64,000 bases of DNA from Platerodrilus igneus (taxonomy: Eukaryota; Arthropoda; Insecta; Coleoptera; Lycidae): contig JARFIW010000831.1 of assembly GCA_036346225.1 (NCBI GenBank), positions 3,286,001-3,350,000 on the forward strand. The letters are read 5' to 3'. The notes under the pieces were generated by a model. The model was not told the origin of the DNA. It saw only the letters and a program-made list of their open reading frames with translations, and made no database searches. Each line of letters starts with the position of its first letter. The first letter of the stretch is position 1. A program made the translations under genes and the position numbers. Below are positions 1-12,511 of this stretch, in pieces.

Positions 1-382
1 CGGTATGAAACAGTGGCAGTCACGAGAGTGGTGTTCAACACTTTGGTCAAGCCGCAAAGTGCATCCGCACTCAAAGGACGCGCGTTCGCGGTTTCTTCAT
101 AGTGCGTGTGTGAAACAAAACATTGCACATCATCATACAGACCGCTATAAACACTTTTGAAATGGTTCATGACCTATGGTACATGTCATGGTAGCAGATA
201 AAACAGTAAGTGTTAACATTAATTTATTACACGCTGTATATCGTACAATCGGAAAAGGACCTTGAAAAAGCTTACACGGTATCAATAAATATTGCGTGTT
301 GTGAACGTCCTGAAGGTACCAGCGGAAGATATTGAAAACATTTGTGTTTCTTAGAAACTAAATTGAACATCATTATAAAAAC
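1..382. other. Unannotated left edge
   Basis: No open frame, repeat or splice signal that I can support. The first ~120 bases are richer in CpG than the AT-rich sequence that follows. Confidence 0.4.
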
Positions 383-1075
383 ATCACCCCTTACAACATC
401 ATAGGATAGAAGAACTTTGCCAAATTAGCATTGGGAAAAAAGTATCCCCTGGAGACTTCTATTCCAGCGTTCACTTAAAAAGCGGTGACAATACGTTTGA
501 AGAAGCACAAGCCAGCAACACAATCCAGTCGTTGCCAGCAGTTTCACCTGACGTTGTTATTATACCGGTGGAAAGTACTATTCAAAATGAGGAAAACGTT
601 AAAATAGAAATAAATACTATGAAACAACAATTTAATCGAATAACTAACATCCTGCTGACTGACTCATCTTCAAACAACTTAATGATCATCAGAAAATTAA
701 ATAGAGTTTAACATAACGCCAGAGCAGGCCAAAACCTTCGCAATCGAAAGAATTAAATTAAATGCATCAGGCAAAATAGGAATTCGCATTTTATTCACAT
801 CTCGTCCTTTTTGGTAACGAAAAATGTCTCCAGAAAATATAACTAGAATTATAAGATGATTTTTGTCACAACTCAGAATTATCACAGCCGAAAGTGCCTT
901 TGAGCACGTAAAGCATACCAAGAAGAATTCTGATAGTGAGATCTGCAGAACAATATGTTGATCTATACTCGCAAGTAGGAATAGTGAACATTTTTGGACA
1001 AGATTGGAAGTTAGACAAAACATAATACAAAATATCAGATTGCAAAACATTTCATTCAACAGTAGCAAACTGAAA
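383..1075 (+). pseudogene. Decayed coding-like segment, family not recognised
   Basis: One plus-strand frame stays open from about 383 to 710 (roughly 108 codons) without an obvious start codon. It reads as an ordinary soluble protein segment, acidic at first, with a stretch near its end that could form a helix (MKQQFNRITNIL). After its stop, a second stretch from about 713 continues with protein-like composition (FNITPEQAKTFAIERIK) and then breaks down through stops and frameshifts. I do not recognise the family. It could be a decayed LINE ORF1 or a host exon relic. Chance openness in AT-rich DNA is a real alternative. Confidence 0.25.
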
Positions 1076-1779
1076 AAGTTATTTCAAAATTGTCACATAG
1101 TTCTATAGAATAAAATTTCACGACAGGAAAATGAAGAGACCAAATAATCAAGAGGATACTAATTAAGCTTGTTGATTAGGTAATGATATTCCACGTAAAA
1201 AATGAATGGCATGGTATCGAAATGGAATAATATTTTGAACGAGACTGGAAGAGAAGAAAAGATTTGGCACAGTACAAAAGCACTGTTATCGACTTAAGCC
1301 CAATGGAGAACAATTGCAAAGAGACGAAGAAAACGAGATCGATGGTTGACGATAGACAATTTTGTGATTGTCTTCACGAAGAGGACATCTAATAATATTC
1401 TTAAAGTTAGTAATGTCTTTGTTGATGGATGAAAATAATTCTTTTTTGAAAATTTTTGTTTACAGGCATATCCGGATACATGGTCATTTGGAGTAAAATT
1501 TAAATTACTTACTTTATTTTTATTGATATTAGTCAGTGATTCAATAATATAAAATATAATTAAAAATATAATTAAATATAATTAAATTACTAACATAAAA
1601 AAAAACTTTTCAAAAAAAGTGACAATCAAAGTGAGGTGTCATCAGTGCTTGAAGTAAGCAACACAGGACATCTACAGTATTTATAAATTTAAAGTATGTT
1701 TTTAATTCAAGAACGTATGTGGTTCTGTTTCCTCCTTTAACATAACAGTCTGGGATGCGATAGACCATACATCTGACTT
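1076..1779. other. AT-rich unannotated stretch
   Basis: Low-GC sequence with a short run of AATTAAATATA-like repeats around 1545-1590. No supportable gene. Confidence 0.4.
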
Positions 1780-2056
1780 TACAATGCACCATCCGAAAGC
1801 ACTACGTTGGCGGCCAGAAAGTGAGTTTTTTACCTAGAAATTTTGAATGTTGCCGAACCTTTGCTGTTCCAAGAAAGGTAAGAATCTTTAACGTGTGTGA
1901 CAAGACCCACACACGAAACATACATTTTACCCCTCATACGAACGAAAGCGTATTTTTTGTGAAAGATGCTCACCTAACATCTTTCGAGCGGCCCGTGTCT
2001 GGATTCGAATCCAAGATCTTGGGATCAGTAGTTACACTCGAATCACGTAGCCGCCA
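1780..2056 (-). repeat. tRNA-derived SINE, diverged copy
   Basis: Matches, on the minus strand, the SINE that occurs repeatedly in this window. The tRNA-like head lies at the right end, with a box B-like GGATTCGAATCC read in reverse near 2003. The body carries the diagnostic CTTGAAAAATGTTAGG-like segment, here strongly diverged, and the tail lies at the left. No clean target duplication is visible. Confidence 0.7.
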
Positions 2057-2072
2057 GGCGCGAAATAGCGTG

Positions 2073-2362
2073 CATTTACATTTCCAATGCTCCACCTGAA
2101 GGTACTATATTAACCAGGAGGCGAGTTTTTTGTTGTCTGGAAATTTAGAATTTTGCCGAACCCTTGCCGTTGCAGGCAAGGTAGGGATCTTTAAGGTGCG
2201 TGACCCACATACGGGACCTCCATTTAACCTCTCATCCGATCGAGGAAGGGTATAATTTTTGTGAAAAATGCTCACCTGTCATTTTTCAAGCAGTCGGCCG
2301 TGTCGGGATTCGAACCCAGGACCTTGAGATTCGTAGTCTTACGCTTACTACATTGATCCACC
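2073..2362 (-). repeat. tRNA-derived SINE, second subfamily
   Basis: Close relative of the copy at 54981-55283. Both carry a head reading GTGGATCAATGTAGTAAGCG (here reversed, ending near 2362) and a GACTGCTTGAAAAATG junction. Box B is intact in reverse (GGATTCGAACCC near 2307). The copy abuts the preceding SINE almost directly, so SINEs of two subfamilies lie in tandem here. Confidence 0.8.
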
Positions 2363-3139
2363 AAATTGAGATAATTGAGAGCATATATAATTATTTGTTT
2401 CGAATGAGCATTCTAAAAACTATGGCCGAAAACTACAAAAAGAAATTTTTTTGCTACAGTTGCAGATGTAAAACTTACGACCTTAATCATGCCGGGGCTG
2501 AGGAATACAGGATACCAAAGATTGCGATTCAAATCCTAAAATAGAAAACTGAATGGGAAGAAATTTAGCAGTGAAAGAAAAATAGTGTTTCCAACAAAAA
2601 GTGTGGACCAGTTTGTTGAATGTATTATTGCAGTGCCAGGCTTTGGTTATTTAACCACAAGTAATTTATATTAAACACTGACTAAAATGGTTTCCATTGT
2701 CACGCTTCAGTAATCCGCGTCACTGCTGCAAAAGAAGCTTTTGAAAAAGCTTATTGGTGGATCAAGCGTTGCCTACTGTATTATCTTGCGTATCTACTGA
2801 GTGATACTTTTGTCTAGTTAAATTTATTTAAAAAAGCAGCAGAAGTACGATGGACATTTATAAAAACTTGTGAAGTAACTGTTCATAAGCCATACTATAA
2901 GGGTTAGACGAAACAGATTCGATTCATTTGGTTTTTCTCGCGTGTTCTTAAAAATTTGAGAAGCTACAAATCTACCTATTCAAAGTACCCTTTAATATTT
3001 GATGAGCATTCAAGTCATATTAGTGCTTAAATTGTAGAAACTGCCATAAAATTTAAAACTGAGGTATTATAACTTCTATACACTTCACTGATTATCTTCA
3101 ACCTATTTACGAGCATTCAAAACAGCTTTGGAAAAGGTA
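2363..3139. other. Unannotated stretch
   Basis: A short open stretch around 2424-2540 has several cysteines, but I cannot assign it to any family. The rest shows nothing supportable. Confidence 0.35.
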
Positions 3140-3149
3140 GTTATTGAGT

Positions 3150-4260
3150 TTGGCATGTGACAGCCTAAAAGGCTTAGTGTACTGGCTCTGGTTAATTCTC
3201 ATAATAAGTCGGGCAAAGCCTAAACCCTGTACTAAGGCGTACAGGTCCCTCTTCAAAAGAGCATCAACGTTCTTCGGTTCTAACTTTGGTCTCCCGAATA
3301 GATGTTGTTTTCACCTTCCCAGCGTCTTGGAACTGCATAATACATGCATTGCAGTCGCCGGATCCTTTTGACAGAGTTCTGTTTACACATTCGCTATAGG
3401 CGAACCTTGATAGATGTGTCGCGTTAAGAAACCCGCAGTGATCCTGAGCTGTGCCTTGCTTAGGCAAAGCAGTTCCTGAGTTCTTCCCCCGCTAAGTCCC
3501 TTTAACAACGCCTTACAGTGAACCAGTGTTGGTCTATTTTGTCAATCTCTTTAACGTTGCTTGCACATTCATTCGTTATTATAGCTGTGAATGGCAAATT
3601 TTTTGACTCCTAAGACCGGTTTGAAACCAATGAACGACCCTTGCACACCCATTTTTTGCGAGTTCATCTGCTCCTTCACTACCCTTGATTCTTTTGTAAC
3701 CTAGTACCTACTGTAGCCTCACAGTGTTCTACTGTATCATTCCATTAAATGCCTCAATACATTCCCATACCAGTTTTAATGACACCTTCTGGTTTGTTAG
3801 CGCCTTAAGTGCCGTCTGGCTGTCAGATACAATATAGATTTGCCATTTAGAGAAGGCTTTTCTTATATTTTCCCCCAAACTTAGTAGTATCGGGTATATT
3901 TTCATTTGAAAAACGGTGGCATAAACCCCTAAAAGGAAGCTTATTCGAGCATCTGTTCTCTCTCTAAAAAGATTATATCCGGAACCGGTCTCGCCTCTCA
4001 AGTCATCTGATACCGGACCATCCTGCACGTGGGTAGACTACCCCTTTTTTCCTCCCACGCCCCTTCCTGAATAACAGTTTCAAAGAGTGCATCCATCTGA
4101 TATTGAACAGTCATTTGGTCCATATGTATTTCGAACAGCAATCTTGTATATTCCGTTCTTCCAATAAGTCTGGACGAAAGGTTTTTGATTCTGTACAGTC
4201 CTGGTCTTGCTTCCTCCAACAGGCGTAGTGGGGGAAGACCAAGTGGAGTCTTCATAGCAG
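3150..4260 (-). pseudogene. LINE RNase H and C-terminal region, broken
   Basis: The minus strand from about 4255 carries a GLPPLRLL block typical of the RT/RNase H connection in R1-type elements. An RNase H-like segment follows at 4028-3729, with SFLLGVYATVFQMKIYPIL and the catalytic-site neighbourhood YIVSDSQTALKAL; the Asp of SDSQTA is the expected active-site residue. Residual C-terminal sequence with scattered cysteines continues to about 3150. Frameshifts separate the pieces. RNase H supports R1/Jockey-like placement over the APE-only LINEs elsewhere in the window. Confidence 0.75.
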
Positions 4261-4452
4261 CAACAGGTGTAGAACAATTAGACAGGCCAATCTCTGGATA
4301 GCTGTATTAGTGTTCATTTGCTCAGCCTTGGACCGCCACATCAAGACTAAATATGTTGTCGCTGGCTCACCAACCCATGATTCGCTGTAAGTGGGTCTAA
4401 CTAGTGCTAAGGAGGTTTCCGCTTTGCGCATCGCCTTCTGGATCTGTTGGTT

Positions 4453-5975
4453 TTAGTTGAATTTGAAGTCTAGAAAGATCCTCACATACAACACCTCGCC
4501 GAACAGATAAATTTCATTACCGTTAAGGAAGATGGGTGCAATGCTTACAATATTCATTTCCCGCGTAAAGGACACTAGGGTGGACTTTTGGGGACTGACC
4601 TCGTTGCCTTCCCCAGTTGAACATCTCTCTACTATTTTCAGAGTTTCTTGTATACGGCCACTGATAACGCAATTGTGTTTACCCTTCACTAATATAAAAC
4701 ATTTCATTTTCCAATACTTTAACCGAAGGTAGTACATTGGCAAAGAAGTGCGTTGTTTTTATCTGGAAATATTGAATTTTGCCAAACGTTTGTTATTCCA
4801 ACGTGCGTAACAACACTCACATGCTGGACCTATATTTTACCTCTCGTTCAAACGAGGGCGTAATTTATGAAAAATGCTCGCATAACATTTTTCAAGCGTT
4901 CCGCGTCGGGAATCAAAGCTTGGCAATTGAGCTTAGTAGTCACACACGAACCAACTAAGCCACGGAGCCGCCTCCTAGCGGGGAATACCTTGCCTAGTCG
5001 GCTTGAATAACAGTCAGTCTATGACGAGCTTTAACAACAGGAAAGACATAACTTCCCCCTAGAGGCAATCCTTTGTTACCCGGACCGCCATGGTATCATC
5101 CAACAGTTCTCTGTGTGCCATTCTTCCTCTTAACATGCAGTCTATCCATCTGCAGCAAATCTCCATTCCAACTGACTTAGTAACCAAAGATATGGAGCTG
5201 AAAGATATATTGTCAAAAGCCCCTCAATGTTCAGAAAGGCGCCTAGAAGGATTGCTTTGTTACCTGGAGCCTTTTTTGCCTAGGAAATCAGGTGGTGGAT
5301 AGCTGTCTCTGTTGAAAGTCCTGCTCTAAAAGCAAACTGTTTCGGATCTTGTTGGTTGTTTGTCACCCCCTCCTGATGCGCCTGTCAAGCCGTTTTTGCA
5401 CGCCTTAAAAATAACGAATATAAGACTGATGGGTCTATAGATTTTTGGTTTCGAGTGGTGCGCATGCTCAGGTTTTGCAATAAAGACTACACTAGTTAAC
5501 CTCCATCTATGCGGGATATGGTGGTAACCTTAGCTAATCCTCAGAACTCTGCAGATCAAGCGCATCAGACGATCTGCTCCACTTTGTAACATGGCTGGAA
5601 AAATCCCCTTTGCACCAGGAAATCTGTTTGATTTGCTATTACTTACTGCCCATTTTGTTTTTTGAAAGTTAATAACTTTCATAGCTACAGCTTAATCTTA
5701 CTGAAATACCCTCCCTTTAGAAGCGTCAGGTTCATGGACTTGCCATTCAAAAATTAATTGTCCCAACCCTGTCGAAGCAGGAAAGTGAGTCCGGAGCAAA
5801 AGAACTATCTTATCGTCTCTCTCTCGTTTCTGGTAAAGGTACCATCTCTCATAAGCAGTAAGCTGTCTTTCGAGAGACTCCTTTGGGGTATGGCATATTC
5901 GGAATATCCTTCGACATCTTCACAGTATCTCCTCAACGATTCTCTCTTGGCCTCTTGGCCAGTTACCTAATTTTG
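4453..5975 (-). pseudogene. LINE reverse transcriptase domain (R1-like), broken
   Basis: Blocks read on the minus strand: a linker ending in DGTFTRNE near 5830; YRPISL near 5440; a QFAFRAGLSTETAIHHL block near 5340-5290; an EGAFDNISF block near 5240 (first catalytic Asp, motif A); WIDCMLRGR near 5150; a degenerate Q-GGV-SPLL block near 5060-5000; then, after the SINE, the thumb region with VSPQKSTLVSFTR near 4600-4550 and a diverged YLG-type block near 4480. This order and spacing are those of the R1/Jockey RT. The YADD catalytic block would lie where the SINE sits. Several frameshifts separate the blocks. I am confident of the RT identity but less so of the exact clade. Confidence 0.75.
4701..4972 (-). 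repeat. tRNA-derived SINE inside R1-like LINE
   Basis: The tail is at the left (CATTTTCCAAT, then CCGAAGGTAGTACATTGG). The head is at the right, ending in CCACGGAGCCGCC near 4972. It interrupts the LINE between RT block B and the segment after the catalytic box, so it is younger than the LINE. I cannot find a convincing target duplication. Confidence 0.75.
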
Positions 5976-6339
5976 ATTTCACAAAAATTAAATAGTTTTT
6001 ATAAGCAGCATAACGGGAAGCAGTACCTTTTACCACATATCAAACTAAATTCAAGGATGTGAGTTATGGTTAGTTTAATTCTATTTACCACTAATCGTGT
6101 TCATTTTAAACTATTTGATGAGATGAATAGGAGCAGTTGTCCGAAATGGCTAAGTTAACTGTAGAAACATGTATAGTATCCTAAAGATAAAAAAATCTCT
6201 GTTAATGGTTTAATAAATATTTAAAGGACTTACACAAGTAAATTATTTTTATTAAGTAAAAGAAAGATTTTATTGCCCACTTGAACTTATCTATTTAGTT
6301 TTTAAAATATTTTGCAATTTTTTAAAATTGTTATAAATT
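5976..6339. other. AT-rich unannotated stretch
   Basis: No gene, repeat or tail that I can support; very AT-rich. Confidence 0.4.
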
Positions 6340-8080
6340 AATCTAGTCACTTAATTAGTTCGAAGGTCCGGGTTCGATTCCCAACATAGACCGCTTGCAA
6401 AATGTTAGGCGAGAATTTTCCAAAAACCTGTGCTTTGTTCGGGCGAATAAATAAATACAGGCTTCATGTATGAGTAATCTCACACACGTTAAAGATCTTT
6501 ACTTTCCTGGGGTTGGCAGGGTTCGACTGAATTATAAATTTCTAGTTAAAAAATTTGTCTCCTGGGTCGTCTAATATAGATTCGGGTGGGGCATTAAATA
6601 ATTCGGTCTTCGCACCTGGATGCTATGGATTGCAAATTCGGTTCCTGTCAAGGGCAACTATTTTTCATTCGAAAGTTTAATTACCTGCATGTTTGCGAAG
6701 TCTTGCTTTAGATGCAAACCGTATAACCTAAAAAGTTATCACCCTAGGCCGCCTTTGAGAAAAAGATCCTACAAGTGAGCTCAAGATTTCCAGAAGCATA
6801 TTCAGCAAAAACCGCTTGTTTAAATTATTTATTTAAGTAGAAGACAAGGTTTTGAACGTGTCGTAAGATCTATTTTTAACCTAAAATTGAAACATATAAC
6901 GCCATAGATTTTGATCGCGGTCGATGAAAAACTGATGGGGTCTTGGTGCCTGGAAAGAGTTGCTTAATTGGTCCGAAGGTTGGGATTTGATTCCCGACAC
7001 GGGCTGCTTGAAAAATATTAGGCTTGAATTTTCCCGAAAAATGTGTCTTGTTCGAGGAAAGAATAATTATATAAGTATTCGCAGACATGTTGAAAATCTC
7101 TACTTTGCCTGGATTGGCTAAGTTCGGAAAATTCTAAATTTTTGGGTAAAAAAACTTGCCTCCTGGGATGTGTTAGGAGCTTCGGGTGGGGCTTTAAATA
7201 ATTCGTTCCTCGCACATGGATGTTATGGATTGCAAATTCAGTTCCTGTCAATGGCAACGATTTATCATCGGAAAGTCTCATCGTCCTGGATGTTTGTGAA
7301 GTATTACGTTAGATAAAAACTATATCCCCTAAAAAGTTATCACCATCGGCCGCCTTTGAGAAAAAGATTTTGCAAGTGAGCTCAAAATTTACAGAAGCAT
7401 ATTCGGCAAATGTCGCGTGTTTAAATTCTTTATTTAAGAAGAGGACAACGTTTTGAAGGTGTTGTAAGATCTATTTTTAACATAAAATTGCAATAGATTT
7501 TGATTGCGGTAGATGAAAACATGGGATCTTGGTACCTGGAGAGAGTTCTGTTGCTTAATTGGTTCGAAAGTTAGGATTCGATTCCCTACACGGACCGCTT
7601 GAAAAATGTTAGGCGAGAATTTCCCAGAAAAATGTGCCTTGTTCGGGGAAAGAATAAATATAGGCCCCGTATATAAGTATTCCCAGATATATTAAAGAAC
7701 TCTACGTTGTTCGGGTTGGCAGGGTACGGCAAAATTCTAAACTTTTGGGTAAAAAAATTTGCCTCCTGGGCCATGTAGTAGTTTCGGGTGGGCATTAAAT
7801 AATTCGGTCTTGGCATCTGGATGTTATGGATTGCAAATTCGTTTCCAGTCAACGACAACGATTTTTCTTTGGAAAGTCTCATTGCCCTGGATATTTGTGA
7901 AGCATTGTGTTAGTTGCAAACTACATAACCTAAACTGTTATCACCCACGGCCGCTTTTGAGAAAAAGATCCTACGACTGAGGTCAAGATTTACAGAAGAA
8001 TATTCAGCAAATATCACGTATTTAAATTATTTATTTAAAAAGAAGACCAAGTTTTCGACGTATCATAAGATATATTTTTG
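6340..8080 (+). repeat. Tandem array of ~600 bp units containing SINE-like sequence
   Basis: About 2.9 head-to-tail copies. The block around GCTTGAAAAATGTTAGGCG recurs near 6392, 7004 and 7597 (spacings about 612 and 592). The block GAGAAAAAGAT recurs near 6758, 7359 and 7959. Each unit begins with a box B-like motif and SINE body related to the dispersed SINEs. It then continues past the usual SINE tail into about 350 bp of other sequence that includes TTGCAAATTCGGTTCC and TTTAAATTATTTATTTAA motifs. Copies differ by many substitutions, so the array is old. Confidence 0.85.
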
Positions 8081-9056
8081 AACAGAACGCATAAAGCAGC
8101 GTAACCACGATTGTAAACAAAAATTTAGCTGTTACGGCCCCATTTTGTGAACTATCATAATTATATTAAAAAAATTGTGCAAGTGTAATTTAATCGTATG
8201 CTTTAACAAGCATGCATGTTTAAGCCCAGTTTGTTAATTAGGACGCTAATAAATTAACATTTCCTACCTATAAACGAATTTAATTTATCCCACTAAATTG
8301 ACCACATCCTGTTTTATAATAAATACACGCATACCTGAACTTTTAAAAATTAAGTTACACATGGGAAATTAAATATAGAGCATAATTTATCCCATGGGGA
8401 TGTATGACAAATACCATTCAATACAAGGGTTAAGCGGAAATGCAAGCACTCATTGTAACGATTCACACTTTAGTAGCGTGGAATCTGGAAACGGAAGTAT
8501 CTCTCATACCCCTTGTACGGAAATAGAATACTAGGAATATTTTGCCATATTATAGGTTACTCTGTAGGTTTTGATTACGAAGTACTATGTAAATTAATGG
8601 AGGAAACTGTAACGCAAGACTGATTTAAATTGAGGCACGGGCCAAAATGCTTTTGATTGTATAAAGGAAGCTTGTTTTTATGAGATCTCTTCACGGTTAA
8701 ATGATAATAGTGGTACTTATTAGATGACCGCGTTTAATGCTCGGAGCGTTATTTAACGTTTACAATATCAAAATGTATCATTCACACACCTATTTCTATT
8801 CAACAACGAAAACTAGACTTTTATAACGGTGGTGAGCAACAAAAAACACAAATATTTTCCTGCAGACCATGTAAATATCGCAAAAATCTCTATGTACAAG
8901 CGCTATTTTGTATTTTTAGAACACGAAATTATATGCTGAGTAAGCAAAGTTTCTTTAAAAAAAATAACATTATTTTTGTAACCACGTAGGCACGTATTTG
9001 ATATTACAACACTACAGTTCCAGTTCCGCTGGGATAGCACAAGAGGATATTGCGCC

Positions 9057-9058
<2 letters not shown>
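8081..9058. other. Unannotated unique sequence
   Basis: No supportable open frame or repeat. Confidence 0.4.

Positions 9059-9090
<32 letters not shown>
9059..9090. repeat. (TA)16 microsatellite
   Basis: Uninterrupted TA dinucleotide run ending exactly where the mariner terminal repeat begins. mariner elements insert at TA. Confidence 0.95.
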
Positions 9091-9932
<842 letters not shown>

Positions 9933-10904
9933 AATAACATTCACCCCCTCTAACACTATCGTCTGTCACCCAATTATTTGTGAGATCCAATAATCTGTCT
10001 CCGTTCCTCATATGCAAGCTTCATCCGTCCTTGCAGAGAACAACCACTTCGACATATATAAAATACCCTCATCTTACTCTTATAAACGCGTAATCTAATA
10101 CTTTTTCTCTATCTCTCATTAACAGTTTGTCTATAACCTTTTCTACGATATTTCTCACTCCACTTTGAAAACGATGTCTATACAAATACTCTGCCTCTCA
10201 CTTGCACTCCAAGACTTTAATTTCTCCTTGTCCCACAGTTGCTTTCAAAGTCAAACGAACGCTTTAACATAAAAATCTTCATCTCATTCTAATACATGCC
10301 AAACATAATCTGTCTTTACTTTATATCGATCCTTGCCTGTTCATCTGCTAACTACCATTCGTAGAAACTAAATGTTTTGAACTTGTTTACAACAATCTTG
10401 AGCGTTACAAAGAAATCCTTGACAACTACTTTCCCCTTTTAAATTAATACCTGGAACTGTTTTCAACTATATACGTTAGCAACCACTTCTCTTTCGCTAT
10501 GGTTAAACTTTTGAAGGTTACACAAATGATAACGCTTCCTACTAAACTATGATAAAAGATGCACGCAAAGAATATTTACATCTATAACTCCTGTTAATTC
10601 ATAAACATTAATATCTCACCCTCCTTGATTATGACCTTAGAATTATTGATTTTTACGCTAAAAGAATCTGAAAAGTTTTTAACTACTATACATTCAATCT
10701 ATAATTTAAGATGCATGCTTTTAGGGAGAGAGAACTATCCGTTACCACAGCCGAACTTGAGTTTGGACAAGTGTTACGTCTCTAAAGTGATTTTTAAAAA
10801 TAACACCGGCTTTCTCTATGGATACTGATTATACAGACTTTCTGACACGCTAAGTCGTCATATAAATAATATACCCCTCGTCCTTTCTCAGTCGTTCGAC
10901 ATGA
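9933..10904. other. Unannotated stretch with a weakly protein-like minus strand
   Basis: The minus strand between about 10600 and 9950 is strongly purine-biased and reads in short protein-like pieces interrupted by stops, resembling decayed LINE sequence. I could not match it to a specific block. Confidence 0.25.
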
Positions 10905-11215
10905 AAAATGGAAACATTTGTGCACAAAAATATCGGAAAATCTTTAAAACCACTGTATGCTGGACCATTTCAAGTCGTAAAACGAAAAGACAAATATTTC
11001 GCTTTCATAACTTGAGACAAAGAAAAAACAGTTCGTATTGATAGATTTAACCCGGTGCATGTATCCTCGAGCAAAAAGGATCCCCCGCTAAAACCGACAA
11101 CAATAGCGTTAGAGAAGAGTTCGCTAACAATAAGGCACTATTTGGAAGATCGGTCAGATTTCCGGCGTTTTATCAACCATAAATCTTCGGGGGCACTGAT
11201 AAGGGGGTCATAGGA
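10905..11215 (+). pseudogene. Gypsy (Ty3) pol C-terminal end, relic
   Basis: The reading contains the block after the integrase core that is characteristic of Gypsy elements: PLYAGPFQVVKRKDKYF near 10950-11000, followed by a VRIDRFNPVHV block near 11030. The family normally shows a GPF-V...D...V.VDR.KPA pattern here. A basic stretch ending in a RFYQP-like segment precedes the stop. There is one in-frame stop, and everything upstream (protease, RT, integrase core) is absent. A purine-rich AAGGGGGTCATAGG at about 11200 could be the polypurine tract, but I see no long terminal repeat after it. Confidence 0.6.
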
Positions 11216-11687
11216 TTTTTGATAGAAAATAAAAATTAGCAAGCTTTGTTTATGATTGACATAAGTGAAGGTATTTGATAAGATAAAGAAAGTGATATGT
11301 AAAACCTGTATCCTTTATACGATCGAAGTAAAAAGTTAATTTGAGTGGTTTATGGGTATATTAAACTCTATCAATAACCCACGCTTCAAAAAAAACTTTT
11401 GTAGTAGCTACTTCAGTAGCAGCAGGGGCACTTGGTGTCTGCTTATTAATATATTGTAAATCTTCATTGTTGAGGTTGTAGATATTGTCGTGAGCAATAA
11501 TATACCAATTTTAATTTTGGTCCCAAAGAGAGCTTCGTAGGATGCTCGTTTAATTCCGGAGTGAAATGTTCTATTCTTCATAAGTTGTATGAATTTATTA
11601 TCCTGCATGTATGTGGTCAATATCTTCACTACATCAGGATTTGACTGTAACAGCTACTTTATATTTAATAATCATAAAGAAACATTC
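11216..11687. other. Unannotated stretch
   Basis: No supportable feature; ends at the 5' boundary of a LINE copy. Confidence 0.35.
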
Positions 11688-12104
11688 TGAACGGACCTGC
11701 ACCTTGACGACGTTCTAAAATACTAAACCACGTAGAATGGCTTGCGTGTTTCAATGAGCAAAAAAGCGGAACTATAGGTTTAAGCAAATTAGTGGGGAGT
11801 CTTTAGTGAGGAACCAGACTAAGATAGGTCCCCGAAAGACGGCAGTAACTTTTTCGGTACTTAGAGTGGCAGAGACTATAGGGGTTGGCATGGCACTCTA
11901 AGATACACCACTGCGATGTGAAAGGCAATGGGAAACCACCATATTATCTCCCAAGTACACTGCGAACAGAAATTGTTATTAAAGAAGATGGCATACTCTG
12001 GGATAAAAAATTTCGGAGGTAAAATAGCCCCCCATTCGGATTTCGAGGAGGGCACTACTGCGGGGGATGTGATTCAAAAGTGTAAAGAAGATCCCTGAAC
12101 ATTC

Positions 12105-12300
12105 TGCGAGTTAGAACGTGGAATGCCAGAAGTATGAAGCAAGTAGGTAAGCTAGAGAACCTGAAAATTGAAATGGGTAGGTTAGCACTAGATATGGTAG
12201 GGATCAGCGAAGTTAGCTAGCCAGAGGCGGGGGATTTTTGGAGTGGAAACTTCAAGGTAATTCATACAGGATCGGAGGAAGGAGATTTGAGTGTAGGGAT
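12105..12300 (+). pseudogene. APE endonuclease N-terminus (family A), fragment
   Basis: The reading near 12118 shows the start of an apurinic-endonuclease-like LINE endonuclease: an R-WNARSMKQVGKLENLK block, then DMVGISEV (family pattern: D-GI-E-RW) and GDFWSGNFKVI. It has a stop after the ISEV block. The domain is cut off soon after 12290, and the remaining catalytic blocks are missing. Confidence 0.75.
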
Positions 12301-12511
12301 ATAAAGCTTTGTAGCAAAAATATAAGAGACGTGGAAGGAACCGTTAATATAGAAAATGTAGGGAAAGTGATTAGATGGCAAGAATATATAGGGAATGTAT
12401 ATGCAGGAGAGGAACTAACAGCATTAGAACAGGAATCAGACATTGAAAATTATGACTTGAGATATCCTATACTTAGAAATGAGTTAGAATCAGCATTAAA
12501 GTGTCTGAAAA

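Larger units (their letters stand above)
3140..5975 (-). mobile_element. R1-clade-like LINE, degenerate, minus strand
   Basis: Read on the minus strand from 5975 to 3140, the conserved blocks follow the ORF2 order of R1/Jockey-type non-LTR retrotransposons: linker, RT palm blocks, thumb, RNase H and a C-terminal region. Every block carries stops and frameshifts, so the copy is dead. The endonuclease is not seen, so the copy is probably 5' truncated near 5980. A SINE at 4701-4972 is inserted between RT block B and the region after the catalytic box. The left end is not delimited by a tail or target duplication. Confidence 0.75.

Noticed and set aside
697..1068. 123-codon minus-strand frame, Cys- and Leu-rich
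   Set aside because: It overlaps the more protein-like plus-strand reading and looks like a shadow frame.
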